This document shows positions 16,323 through 26,986 of a DNA stretch of 26,986 nt, one piece after another. Origin of the DNA: Isohypsibius dastychi. Taxonomy: Eukaryota > Tardigrada > Eutardigrada > Parachela > Isohypsibiidae. The position numbers and the translations under genes were made by a program. Below the pieces are notes generated by a model. It was not told where the DNA came from, did not search any database, and saw only the letters and a list, made by a program, of their open reading frames with translations. Positions within the stretch are counted from its first letter, which is position 1. Each line of letters begins with the position of its first letter. Location of the stretch: contig JAQIWT010000231.1 of assembly GCA_034696485.1 (NCBI GenBank), positions 1 through 26,986 on the forward strand. The letters run 5' to 3'.

Positions 16323-17791
16323 ATATGCATCAAAACACGGCTTGATCAACTTTATTCGGTTAATAAGATGTGAATTGTCAAAATTATCGGTCGAAATATC
16401 GATCGATTACAATCGAATCACCGAATTGCAGTCCACTACCTGGTGGCTGCTTTAAATTATTTCGCGGTTATTCACGTGGAATATCACTCGCACTTTGGCA
16501 GGGACGTTGATCTTTCGGAACGATTACCAATATCTAGATCATCACGAGATCAAATCTTGCCATTACCGTGTCATTGCAAAACGTCAATAAATCATCGAAA
16601 ACAATATTTCAATAGGAGTAAGAATCGGAAAATACCATAATGCACATCAGCGAAAATCTGCTTGTCTTAACATAAGCAGCCGTGGGTAACTACATTACCG
16701 TAATGCTTACTGGTTCGTCCTGGACAAGAGCCGTGTGTACTGTGGTTCAACAGTTTAACATCCAAGCTATTCCGAAACGAAGATCACGTCAGAACTTTTC
16801 GGAGTGCACTATTTGCTGCGACCTGGTTTTTGCCGGTGCCACGCGACAAATCCATAAAATCGAAATCTTGGGTGATCTGGTAAGATATGGATCAGGGGCA
16901 TCCATCTAGTCTCAATGAAGCAAATTGGCGTTTTGCCTTGCTAACACAAAAGCAGATTAGTCGCAACTGTTCACTAACTTTTACCTCATACCTAAAATAT
17001 GTCGCATTTAAAATATCACAGCTTCTTTGCACTTGAAACGACATCCTCAAACATCCACAAACATCGAGCATTCTGATACCGCATTTTGAAGGCCGCCGAA
17101 TGGAGCGACTCCGTGGGTGCCTAACAAACTCGAATCACCGTAACTGATCCGGAGCATATGATATGATTTCACTCTGGGTAACGGGTATCAGCTTTTTCAT
17201 TGAAACTACTTTACAATCGGCCGAGTCCGTTTCGGTCGGGGTGACCAGCCGACAAGGAAAACCTGGCTGAGTTGTGAGTTTGATCTGTGAGGCTCTCGAG
17301 ACATCCTCAATAACGAAAGACGTACTGGTACAGTACCTGGTAACTACTGCATAGGATGTCGCAATGCGAAACAGAACAGTTGACCACGTATTGATGCTTG
17401 GTAGCTCATTTCAAGTTTGCCATAAATGGCTTTACAAATCTCCACACACCCCTATTGTCCTTGTTTGGGACTTTTCTCACTGGCCATCTCAATTGGTATT
17501 TGTACGATAGGCTGGACTGAAGGTGACTCGTTTGTCCTGAGTGCTTTCTCACGCCATTAATAAACTAGCCAGACGATGACTCAAAGTCTAAAGGTCACCT
17601 GACGTTTAATAGGAGATGCAGATCGCATGAGTGATGATGTTCTGCCTTCTTGATATAGCTTCTTATCGTCACTTCTGTCTTTTACTGCTGACATCAAACG
17701 TGTGAGTCTGCAGACCTGTTCTTCGCAGTTATATTCCATGAACAGATAGCACATTCAAGACATCATTTTTTCAGACTTTTTACAGAATAAC
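16323..17791. other. Unannotated gap between the globin and the secreted-protein gene
   Basis: Both neighbours are on the plus strand. The region holds the globin 3' end (AATAAA at 16586-16591) and presumably the promoter of the next gene. Open frames at 16443-16640 and 16682-16909 show no domain, signal peptide or joining exons, so I see no supported gene. Confidence 0.5.
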
Positions 17792-18198
17792 ATGCTCATA
17801 CCAAAGTGGAATGTTTGCCTGGTTCTAAGCATTATCCTTCACGTACATGGAACATCATCCGCACCAGCATTAGCCTGGCTGAGCCACGCGAACGGAAAAT
17901 ATGTTTTTGTTTGTTGTCTAAGTAAGTTCCAATGACACTTGTATCCACTGCAGCCCAGCAGTTTCCACTTTCAGAACGGTGTGCGCACTGGTCAGACGAC
18001 TATGGTGATAAGTTTGGAACAATCAGATGCGGGTTAGTGTCCTTCGATTTGGTAATACCGCACTGATTCATACAACATGTGTGTGTTCACAGGAAGGATT
18101 GCGTGAAACATCCAGTGCGTGCCGGTATGATCTGTGATGGAGTGACAGATGTCGCTACTTACATTGAGAAAGTTGATACTTATGATAAAGAGCGCTAA
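17792..18198 (+). CDS. Small secreted six-cysteine protein, three exons
   Basis: Exons 17792-17921, 17975-18032 and 18093-18198 give 97 residues. The start is the first ATG. Residues 1 to about 23 form a typical signal peptide (Lys-Trp, then VCLVLSIILHVHG, with small residues before the probable cut). The mature part has six Cys spaced C-C-x3-C-x15-C-x3-C-x10-C, enough for three disulfides, followed by an acidic/basic tail without Cys that ends DTYDKER. Splice sites are normal (GTAAGT/TTTCAG; GTTAGT/TTCACAG), and all three exons join in frame with the Cys pattern spread over them, which supports a real gene. I do not recognise the family. Secretion is inferred from the signal peptide, and the function is unknown. 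ATTAAA at 18302-18307 is a good poly(A) candidate. The next gene converges on it from the minus strand. Confidence 0.75.
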
Positions 18199-18301
18199 TT
18201 TGTTTCGTCATGGTCACGCAATAACGGAAAATGTGACAAGGCAGCCGAATTACAAAAACTGGTGGTGTTTTCCCGTTGTTACTGTCATGTTATATGTTGA
18301 A

Positions 18302-18307
18302 ATTAAA
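18302..18307 (+). terminator. Probable poly(A) signal of the secreted-protein gene
   Basis: ATTAAA lies 104 bases after the TAA at 18196-18198 and before the converging receptor gene. Confidence 0.45.
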
Positions 18308-18434
18308 GCATGAACCAAAGATTAGAGTATCCTGTTTTTGTAGCTTTAAAGTCACTGGGCTCAGATCATGTGGGATAATACTTGATTTTCAATAAATTAT
18401 AAAATTTATGATACGTTTAGTGCGAATCCGTTTT

Positions 18435-19518
18435 TCATAGTTGAACGATTTGTTTGTCCGTTTGAATCTTCTCCACGGCATTCTTGCTTTGTATGGTTTG
18501 TTCAGGCTCAACACTCACTGATGATACTCGATTGGTTAGGCAAACCAGTTTCCTGATTAAGCGGAGTGTGGTTTGTTGATAGTCTCGATTTAATCCTAGG
18601 AAGATCACCTGTCATCCAACAAAAGCAATTCCATTTCATCGTTCTCTGCAAGCATGCTGAACAAACACTCGAGCTACTCACCGGATTTCCGCAGTACCCC
18701 AGGATGAACAAATTGCGCAGCCAGGCCACCAGAGTGATACTGCCGAAGTAGTTAAACGTCGCCAGTACAGGAGCGGGAATAAAACAAACTACATACCAGA
18801 TAAATGAGATAAACAGCATTCTGCTGAGCTTAACCCTTCTAGCCATTGTTCGACCTTTGCTCAAAGGATCAGCATTTGATGAATGCTTAAGTAATTTAAG
18901 TCGAACAAACATTGTTGTGTAGAGGATCCCTAGGGCTGTCAGTGGGATCCCGTATCCAAATGCCAAGATCAGCATGGACTTTTCTCGACTCCTGTAGAGG
19001 ATCGTGCAGAAGATAACGCCCTTTGTGCTCCCGTACGAAGAACCCAGATTGAAGTATGGAATCAGCGCGATTGTTAATGAAAATATCCAGACTAAGCTGA
19101 GCATAACTAAGATAACTTTCTTTGACGACCAAAAGAGGTACTTCATGGGCATAAGAATTGCAATGAAGCGATTCATTGCGAGAAGAAATGACAGCCAGTT
19201 CGTGCAATAAGCGTAAGTGTAGAGGATAATGGCTAAAGCGTTGCAGTCAAGATCAACAAGATGATGGACCTGAAATTCCCGCGTTCCTGACGCCCAGATT
19301 GGATGGGTTATCGAAAGAATCACCAACTCCACTAAGAAGAGATTCACTAAAAGAATATCAGAACCGGTGAAAGAACGGCGATAGAGACAGTGGACGATTA
19401 TGAGTAGGATGAAGCCGAGAGTTCCGCTGGTGGAGATGATTACTGTAACATAGTACCACGGTGGTGTCCATGATTCCGTGATGTTAGGCTGAGTCGAAAA
19501 ATTCAAGCTGAGATCCAT
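18435..19518 (-). CDS. Seven-helix chemoreceptor-like GPCR, intact, two exons
   Basis: Exon 1 is 19518-18682 (279 codons), the intron 18681-18609 (GTGAGT...GACAG) and exon 2 18608-18435, for 336 residues. The N-terminus carries N-glycosylation motifs (NFS, NIT). Landmarks are THPIWA at the end of helix 2, VDLDCN (helix-3 Cys), NRFIAILMPMKY in place of DRY, LGSSYGSTKGVIFC in extracellular loop 2, FIWYVVCFIPAP in helix 6 and GNP|VIFLGLNRDYQQ in helix 7 with helix 8. Reading through the intron gives a longer open frame to 18508, but the spliced form matches the receptor at 21009-22035 (NPVIFLGLNRDYQQT), so the splice is well supported. It is closest to that receptor. Ligand unknown. Confidence 0.9.
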
Positions 19519-21008
19519 TCAACGTGGTTTCAACGATACAGTTTTCGAGGTGGTATCAGTTTATCTATCAGAACGGCATGACATTGAAAGATGTCGCGAC
19601 GTCGGAGTCTGGGTCGTGATATGAGGAACTAAAACGAGCTGTTTGATCCGACTTTTGTAGTTGCTGGAGTGAACTGTACATTTGCACGATTTCATTTTGA
19701 GCAGAGGCAACTCCAGCACAAGCCGGCTGGGGCAGGGGCATGCTAGTACAGTACCGTGCTTCAATACGTCACATTGAATTACGTTGATGCTATGTGCCGC
19801 TAAGTGCATCGCCGAGCATGTAAATACTGTAGAAGGATTAGTAAATAACCGACCCACCCACGTGATTTGCTGTTACACAGCTGCTTCCCAAACTCTACCC
19901 GGTGTACGGTATATGGTTGATTGCCTCCGAGTTCAAAAACAAACTCGTGACCCGGCATCCATTATCGAATATTATATATTGTTGTATAGTTGACCTCGTA
20001 TTGTTGACCCCTTTGCACCCCACCGTATTTTAATAGGGCTGTCTCGCATCAAGCCCTTAAAGATTCTTTAAGAAGTCAGGAGTAGTGTTTTCCCAATCTC
20101 TGTCCGAAGAACACCCATCTAGGTTTCGAATCCTGACGTTGAAAAGTGTCAAGAATACAAGGTTCGAGTTGTTACAAAAGTCTTGGGTTAAAAGTCTCTA
20201 CGCGCTACCTTGAATGAACTGGACGATTGGTAGCTGACGAAACATAGCAGTTTAACAATGGTGTTAAGCGTAGTGGTCATATCCAAGTGGTCAACCAATC
20301 GGGAGGACATTCCTGGAAGTGACTTTCTAGCGAAAAAAGGTCGCACTCACAAGCAAAGTGCCTCTGACTGGGACGCTTTTAAAAATAAGCTATTGTTCCT
20401 AGAACGTAGAACATGCATTGTAGAATAATATCAATCACTTTTCTGAGGCCAAAAAAAATCCCAGGCTAAGACAAGAATTTTTAAAAAGGCAACTTTCTCG
20501 GGGTTATTGGCACGAGTGACGCTAAGTTCTCCTCAACGTAACAAATCAAGCCTAGAATCATCCTGAGTGACGTCACCTGCGCGTCGATGGTGCCAATAAC
20601 CCCGAAAAAGGCTCTTTTTCAAAAATTCATAATCTAGCCTGGGATTTTTTTCGGCCTTAGAAAAGTGATTGATATTATTCTGCAATGCATGTTCTACGTT
20701 CTAAGACCAACGGCTCATTTTTAAAAGCGTCCCAGTCAGGGGCACTTTGCTTGTCAGAGAAAACCGGCGCATCTGATGAGCTACGACAAAGCAGTTGACA
20801 ATTGACAAAGCTACCTGTATAGGCACACGCACCTTCATAAGCGCTAGGTCAGCCAATGGGGATCTTTCGTCTTATGTCAACTCGAACAAATGAAAAAATG
20901 AAAAAATTCAGAGACATGCAGAAATGGTGGAACCCGATTAAGTGCATTGATTTATGTTACAACAGCCTCTTTACGCCCGGTGATTCAAACCATCCGCTTG
21001 ACCGCATA
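19519..21008. other. Gap between the third and fourth receptors, holding a foldback element
   Basis: No exon is supported. The main content is the inverted-repeat element at 20349-20754. The remainder has only short open frames without domains. Confidence 0.55.
20349..20754. mobile_element. Foldback (long inverted repeat) element of about 406 bases
   Basis: The left arm (20349 to about 20524) and the right arm (about 20581-20754) are inverted copies with scattered mismatches and small indels. Shared blocks include AGAACGTAGAACATGCATTG, AATATCAATCACTTTTCT and GGGGTTATTGGCAC. The outer ends begin ACAAGCAAAGTGCC. The spacer of about 56 bases holds GTGACGTCACC. There is no coding capacity, so it fits a non-autonomous foldback transposon. 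I could not define a target-site duplication. Confidence 0.8.
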
Positions 21009-22035
21009 TCATGACTGCGATGACGCTCCGGGCGACGTAACCAACCGTGCAACATCCACTTTCTGTGACGCACAAAACACATGTCTCATCATCTTTTGCA
21101 GTGTTTGCTGGTAATCTCGGTTCAATCCCAAAAATATAACCTGTCAAAGCACAATAACATTCGTCGATCGAGCTTGTCAAAAATGTCAAACTCACCGGAT
21201 TACCACATAACCCTAACATGAATAGCGTGCGCAGCCACCCAACTACCTCAGCATTCCCAAAGTAATTAAAAGTGGATATCACCGGAGCCGGCATGAAGCA
21301 TCCAACATACCAAATGCATGACCACACCAAGATCTTACTCAATCGGATTCGTCGTTTCATGGCCTGACTGTTCATCAAAGCGACAGATTTCGGTGACCTT
21401 TTGAGTGCTGCTAGCCAGATAAACAGAACCGCATAAATTATCCCCAACCCCACCAAGGGTATACCAAAACCGAACGAAGTGATTAATGCTGCGATTTTTC
21501 GATCAACGTATTTGATTGTGCAGGCGCTCATTCCTTTGGTTTCCCCATATGACGATCCTAACTGGAAATAAGGCAGCAAAGCTAATATCAACGATATCAT
21601 CCAAGCAGCCACCAGGAGAATAATGACCATTCTCCTTGATGACCAATAATCGTATCTATGCGGGAGCAGGGTAGCAATGAACCTGTTTGTCGCCAGAAGA
21701 AAAGATATCCAGTTGGCAGCGTATGTCAGAGTGTATCCACTCACTGCAAAGAAATCGCAGTCGTAGTAGATCTGTCCGGTCAGGAAGTAATAACGTGTAT
21801 CGTCGCTCCAGATTGGTTGAGAAATGGCGAGATTCGGTAACTGGGAGAGGAACAAGTTGAGTACTAAAACGTCCGAGCCCGTTAGCAAGCGATTTTGCAA
21901 GCAGTGAACGATGATTAAGATTACATAGCTCACTGTTCCACATGCACAAATTGGGATCATGGCGTAGTACCACGTAGGGGTGGATACATCGGAATAATTG
22001 GAAGTCTCGTTCCAAATGTTGGAATTATTCACCAT
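21009..22035 (-). CDS. Seven-helix chemoreceptor-like GPCR, intact, two exons
   Basis: Exon 1 is 22035-21196 (280 codons), the intron 21195-21141 (GTGAGT...TGACAG) and exon 2 21140-21009, for 323 residues. The N-terminus has several Asn glycosylation motifs (NNS, NET, NYS). Landmarks are SQPIWS at the end of helix 2, YYDCDF (helix-3 Cys), NRFIATLLPHRY, LGSSYGETKGMSAC in loop 2, CIWYVGCFMPAP in helix 6 and CGNP|VIFLGLNRDYQQT across the intron. The C-tail is short. It is nearly identical in layout to the gene at 18435-19518, which suggests a tandem duplication of the two, now separated by the foldback element. Confidence 0.9.
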
Positions 22036-22671
22036 CGCGTCTCAAAAAAACAGCTCCTTGGGTAGAATTGTAAGGATGGGTCGCGCTGCGAGAACATTTG
22101 ATTACTGTATGAAGCAGGTGATGCAGTTGTATAGCTTGATGAGATTTGTGGAGCCGGGTCAGCGGATATCGACTACGGCTGGAAATCGATTCGGAAGTTT
22201 CGTTCATTTCGAGCAAAATCGTTGAGGTGATTTAATTGTAAGGTAAGATTGTTATCAACAGAACCGATATATCGAGTCAAATCGATCTAAATTAGCAAAT
22301 GGACCATGTGATCAACTTTTAAAAGAAAGCTGGAAACGGCATTCGGCATTCCAAAACTTGAAGCCGGAAGGACCCGCCTTTCAAATTGTCACGAACTCGA
22401 AATAATTAAACCAAGAAATTTTTATTCGCAGAAATGACGAGAATGGCATTGAAGTGGTTTTTCAAAAATAATGGTTTTCAACTACAATACTTTCCAAATA
22501 CAATCAAGTGACACAAAGTCAAGACAAAATAATCGATTCAGTTCAACTGTCTACTGCAAGAGCTGGTGGAATGAAACAAAAAAGGTTCTATCTATCAATG
22601 ATTCATGAATACAATAAAAAACACAGTTAAATTCGGAAAGTGGTTATTATCAAGCCGAGAAGTCGACAGCT
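22036..22671. other. Gap between the fourth receptor and the SMYD-like 3' end
   Basis: No gene is supported. TTTATT at 22421-22426 reads AATAAA on the minus strand, about 245 bases after the SMYD-like stop codon, and may be its poly(A) signal. The promoter of the receptor should also lie here. Confidence 0.5.
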
Positions 22672-24480
22672 TCATCGGCTCTCGCGGCACAGATCCAAAG
22701 ACATCCGTAGCATCGTGTTCATCATTGGACTTTTGGGATAAGAAGCGATGGGTCGCGTCTTGAAAATCTCGTTCAACTCAAAACGTTCAATGAGCTTATC
22801 CTGAATAATACCATCCAACCCAGGGTAGCCCTCTCCGAACAAAACTTTGCAGATATTCTCAGCCTCTTGAAGGTACATGATCGCCTCCTTCGTCTCGTTC
22901 TTGTCCATTTCATCGCTATCACTGCCGCATATTCGCATCCCCACCGCCCACAACATCTGCGCCAACCCCAGACTGTTGGCCGGATATATCTCTCGGACCA
23001 TCGGAATGAAGACCTGTCCCAGGCCCCACATATACTGTCCATGGTAGAATTGTCCCAACATGTGAACGGCCAACAAGTGAAGAGTGTTCACCGGATGGAC
23101 AAACTCGTCGTTCAAAAAGCGTCGAGAAACATCCAGCAATGACTTGACATCCGTAATTCGACAAATGAGCTGATCACCCTTGACTGGCTGGACCATGGCC
23201 AATGCGTTCTTGTAATGTTTGAGAATATTAGCTCGTCCTGACGTGATGGAAACAGCGGGCAGGACGGCTCGACATCGAGGACATGGTTCCGAGGCTCGCT
23301 TATCAGATGGAATCGGGGCGAAACAATGTTTATTGTGGCAGCGCAATGGTATCAGTTCGGCTTCAACTTCCTTCGAGCAGCGGTGGGATTCGCATGGTTT
23401 TCCAGTGAGACGGATGACTTTGGCTTGGTGGATGCTCAGAGGGATTTTGAACCCGTTCTGAAATCAAAAACCGGAAATGAGCATAAACAGGCTGAATGAT
23501 CTTTCCCAAAAACCTATTTCCATCACGAAATACATACTATAGAATTATCCGCTCGAATTTTGATGTCTTTCAGGGAAGTTAATCCGGAAACTGTCTGAAC
23601 AGCTCGTACAACCAGTTCCTTTCCATCAAAACCGACAAATCCGTTCGAATCGCATGTTCGCGTCATTTTTGTAGTTTCCAGATATAATCCAATTCCACTC
23701 AAATCCCCGCTCAAACTCCACTGTCCGCTGGAAATCATTTGTCCATAGATGCGTATTTTTTGAAAGACCACAGCTGGATCGCATTTCTCGGTCAGTTTGT
23801 TGAACTGGCGTAGATCCAAATCAAACGCATTTTGGATGATCTGCTTGTACTCTTTTCTCTCAAATTTGTCATTTCCCAGTTTCATTGCATCGAGAACAGG
23901 AACCTATATAACAAAACAAATCACATGACCACTTCCGGCAGGACTTCCAATTTGCGAAATTAAGAACGAACCGATTCGTTGTACTTACTTGTGGTGGAAA
24001 ATAATCCTCCATTCCAATGAATTCACTCTGAAAAAGCGAGGGAATCTCCAATTCCAAGAAAGCGTTCAGATTAGACTCTTGCTCCGGAAGTTCCAGCAGA
24101 GCTGCATTGATGATTTTCAGCGTCATGAGCTTGGTGGTATTCAAAAACGACTGTTGTGCCGAGATGAGTTTTCGGTCGCTGAATATCTTCCATCCATGAG
24201 GGCTGTTCAACAGACGTCCTAAAAACGCGCATTCATTTCCATGTCCGCTTTTCCAATGTTCTTTCTGGCACATCTCACTGCAGTAGCTCACGGTTTTGCA
24301 CAGGGAACAGGTTCGCGGCAGATGGCTTTCTTTTTCCTGCATCTTGTTGGTTGAAGTCCGGAAGCATGATGCGCAGATGGAATGGCGATGGGAGACGTCA
24401 ACAGCGCATATCCAGGGCTGGCTCCTCACGAGGACGTCTCCTGGTTTGTAGGTTTTAGTTTCCACAAAGAGAGCTGACAT
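22672..24480 (-). CDS. SMYD-like protein: MYND zinc finger with a degenerate SET domain
   Basis: Exons 24480-23989, 23903-23538 and 23457-22672 give 547 residues. The first ATG is at 24480; the open frame begins 16 codons earlier but with TTG. Residues about 10-40 match the SMYD N-terminal SET lobe (KPGDVLVRSQPW). A MYND finger follows: CASC...CSLC...YCSEMC...H...HGNEC. After an insert of about 100 residues comes the C-terminal SET lobe with GIGLY and then TRTCDSN, where active SMYD enzymes have NHSCxPN. A Cys-rich post-SET part (CESHRC, CHNKHC, CPRC) and a helical C-terminal region follow, as in SMYD2/3. SMYD proteins methylate lysines on histones and other proteins in nucleus and cytoplasm. 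The lost Asn-His makes activity doubtful, while the MYND finger should still bind proteins. Phase-0 introns join all three exons. Confidence 0.85.
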
Positions 24481-26891
24481 CTTGGTTCTCAAAATCAAGC
24501 AAATCGGAAGTCTTAAAATCGCCAACAAAATGGGTGGAAGTCGCAGAATGGCGGTCAGAAGAAAACAAAATGTCCTCCTTTCTTTTTGCTCGCTCAGAAA
24601 CTGAGAGCTTTGTTTGAGATGATTTCATCAATCAAGAAGGCTGGCCTTGGAATGGAAGCCGTGCCACCCAGCAGTCCGCCGGGTCAATCTGACGAGGCTC
24701 CTTGTTCTCGTGCAGACCAGTAGGTGGCTAGACATCACTCCGTGTAGCAAAATCTCTTCGAGTCGGCGGAATGGGCTCCGGTTTGAATAAAGTACTTGAA
24801 CTGAATTAGAACCGAAATAATTTTTTAACCAAAAGTATTTTTTCCAACTGGAAAGCAACCATCTCATGATAACTAACATTCAGAGGTAGGAGGTAGAGTC
24901 AGAGTGTCAGTCCCGATGGGGTCTGTTCCGAAACCTCATCGCCTTCAAATACGCACTATAGGCTACCTAAATACATCACATAAAAGGTACCGTAGTGTAT
25001 CAGGGATAGTTCGTGGCACTGGAACATTTCATTTTTGTCAACTTGGAACTCCGGTTTGGCCACGGCAAAGTTGCGGAATTTTTGTGACTAGTATAGTGTA
25101 CGTGCACTGTGTTGAACTAAACCATCCTCCGCTCGAGCCATTGGTCAGCAATTGAAAGAAGAAGAAAATTCTCAAACTGGGTGCGTTATCGAAGTGGAGT
25201 TTTTGTTCGGTGGTTTGCTACAGAAACAGAATATTTTTGTGGATACTGCCCTAATGGTGGTGTCGAAAAAGACGTCAGAACGAAAACGACCCGAAATATT
25301 TGCACTGGAAAGCGTCCCTGCAACGGGTGGTGTTCCAAATATATGGCCGAAATTCTTCAGGAGCTTGTTGGAATTAAACTAGAGCATGGATTCTGCACAA
25401 GTTTTGGATTCATGGATTCGTGGATTCTGAGCAAGATTCTGCACAAGTCTGGGAACACAACGTTTGCACCTGCAGCGATGTCGAACCGCTGTATTGTAAT
25501 ATTTTTTATAATGTGTCAAGGTTTTTAGAATTGTTCCTAATTTATGTTTGCGTGCTAACCTGGCCTCTACCCCCGGGTTAAACGATTTCGTTCTTAGTCG
25601 CAAATACTGCAGTTTAAAAGCAGCAAGCTGTAATCATGCGTTCATGCCGACATGATTGTATGCTTCAGTATTGGCAAAACGGGTCTTGCCGTACAGAATC
25701 GTCGCAGCAATTTATGAGAAATTAATAAGCTCTCATCAAAATCTCTAGCCACTCAGACCGCATTCCGCAACTTTTTAAAGCATTTGATCAAGCGCTAATA
25801 ATCTTAACAGTTTCGATACAGAACAATAAAATGTCGAGTGCATTCTCGATCACATAATCTGACCTAGTTAGCTCTCAGCATGCCAGATTTTACGGCCGAA
25901 TGAAATTATTATTGATGTTTGTTTTACGCGGAAATAATCTCAAGTGAAAAATGCCGTGTTAATTTATTCAAACTCACCCGGTAAATCCGAGCGGCGAACG
26001 CCATTCAGACTCATTGAACTTTCTTTTTCACGCATATCGTCAACAGTGCATAGAAAATAATGTTGACCGACCTCCATTCGGCAAGGCTGTTCACAAAATT
26101 AGCCGCCATCAAAGCACAAGCTGTTTTTTGTAGTATATATGATTATGCGAAGGTTACGTTCCACTAATTGCGGCACACATTTATTATCTTGATTACAATG
26201 ACAACTAAACACTATTCACTGGCAATAAAACCAGAAACGCGTGCCGAAGAATGTGAATTCAGCAAGCCGGCAAATTCACACAAGAAAACAATAAATTCAA
26301 CACATTCTCCACATAGCTGGTGGTATTTTTGGATCGCAATTCGTGCAGTCCATCATAAACAGAAGCTGTCTAAACAATAGATCGGTATTATACATCTGAA
26401 AAAGATGTGAGAATTTAATGACGAGCGCAGATTATTTTGCTGCATTCAGGACTCACAATCCGCAACATTGTACTGCTATGTGGTATTGTAGCAGTGTAAT
26501 GAACTGCCCGGTTCTTTCCGGAACAAAATTGGACGGTGTAGCAGCAGGTTTAATTGATTTCCAGCTGGTCAAGTGCTGTGAAAGGTGTTCAATTGAAATT
26601 AAAGGCGCACATGGTTAAGCGGGTCAACAAGCAGGTGCTCTGGTCTGCTACCAAACTTGATCTAATATGGTGAACCGCCATTAGCATAGTGAAACTAGAC
26701 TAGCCTTAGCTAAGTCAGGTGCTGAAGCACAGGCAAGACCACTGGTCAGCCAAAATGCCATCTCGCTAATTGTCTAGCTCCGCGCGTCGTGACGTCACCT
26801 GATAGTGTGGGGGCCATTTACAATACCCCTTGAAGCTTCAAACAGAAGAAAGCATGGCATCTTAGATTGATGTAAGCAAATTATTTTTTGT
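24481..26891. other. Long gap with no supported gene
   Basis: About 2.4 kb upstream of the SMYD-like gene. I found no exon chain or domain. Open frames at 25152-25382 and 25181-25528 overlap each other in different frames and show no family. GATTCTGCACAAGT occurs twice, at about 25388 and 25435. GTGACGTCAC recurs at 26789-26798. Confidence 0.5.
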
Positions 26892-26917
26892 CCCCCCCCC
26901 CAAGGGGGGGGGGGGGG
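26892..26917. repeat. C10-AA-G14 self-complementary homopolymer pair
   Basis: Ten C, two A and fourteen G in a row, flanked by GT on the left and AC on the right, form a perfect snap-back hairpin of at least 12 base pairs. It is the only C/G run in the window that occurs as an inverted pair. Confidence 0.9.
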
Positions 26918-26986
26918 ACTTTACATCGTAACGCATATCGGACTCCTAAAGTATAGTTGGAAAAAGTAGCAAAAAGTCTCCCTGGT

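Noticed and set aside
18508-18681. Unspliced C-terminus of the third receptor
   Set aside because: The open frame runs through the intron by chance. The spliced end matches the sister gene over NPVIFLGLNRDYQQT.
20100-20180. GGTTTCGAATCC-like stretch suggesting a tRNA T-arm
   Set aside because: The stem has only three pairs and there is no D-arm or anticodon arm at the right distance.
25152-25528. Two overlapping plus-strand open frames, one Cys-rich
   Set aside because: They lie in different frames over the same DNA; no signal peptide, domain or splice-supported partner was found.

Overview
This window looks like nuclear DNA from a small-genome invertebrate. Almost every gene is split by short GT-AG introns (about 44-135 bases), the intergenic gaps are modest, and the proteins are animal families: rhodopsin-like receptors, an SLCO/OATP carrier, a Na+/K+-ATPase alpha subunit, a globin and a MYND/SET (SMYD-like) protein. 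Several protein features fit an ecdysozoan, and a tardigrade is my best guess. That is an inference from style and family content, not a proof.

Layout from left to right. (1) 1-67 holds a small direct/inverted repeat cluster. (2) 380-1387 (+) is a seven-helix receptor gene broken by one in-frame TAA. (3) 4554-1656 (-) is a 14-exon organic anion transporter. (4) 6057-4965 (-) is an intact two-exon receptor. (5) 12836-6646 (-) is a complete 17-exon Na+/K+-ATPase alpha subunit with a long N-terminal extension. Its two large introns carry a TA-flanked MITE, a long hairpin and C/G homopolymers. (6) 12837-14899 has no gene I can recognise. (7) 14900-16322 (+) is a six-exon globin with two tiny exons. 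(8) 16323-17791 is unexplained. (9) 17792-18198 (+) is a three-exon gene for a small secreted six-cysteine protein. (10) 19518-18435 (-) is a third receptor. (11) 20349-20754 is a foldback element with arms of about 170 bases. (12) 22035-21009 (-) is a fourth receptor. (13) 24480-22672 (-) is a three-exon SMYD-like gene whose SET signature is degenerate. (14) 24481-26986 has no supported gene and ends with a C10-AA-G14 hairpin.

The four receptors are one family. All have a single phase-0 intron at the same place, directly after the Pro of the helix-7 NP motif, so they are best read as a local chemoreceptor-like cluster spread among unrelated housekeeping genes. The transporter and the sodium pump are both plasma-membrane transport proteins, but nothing in the sequence shows that they are co-regulated. 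Exon models were built by hand from reading frame, splice dinucleotides and family alignment from memory. All the reported exon chains keep frame. The transporter needs one GC-AG intron.

The points most worth a second look are: a single nonsense codon in an otherwise intact receptor; the pump's two RRxS sites in a novel N-terminus, an Asn in place of the helix-8 acidic residue, and an altered helix-4 core; Leu in place of the near-invariant CD1 Phe of the globin; the unrecognised secreted six-cysteine protein; and the degenerate SET motif.
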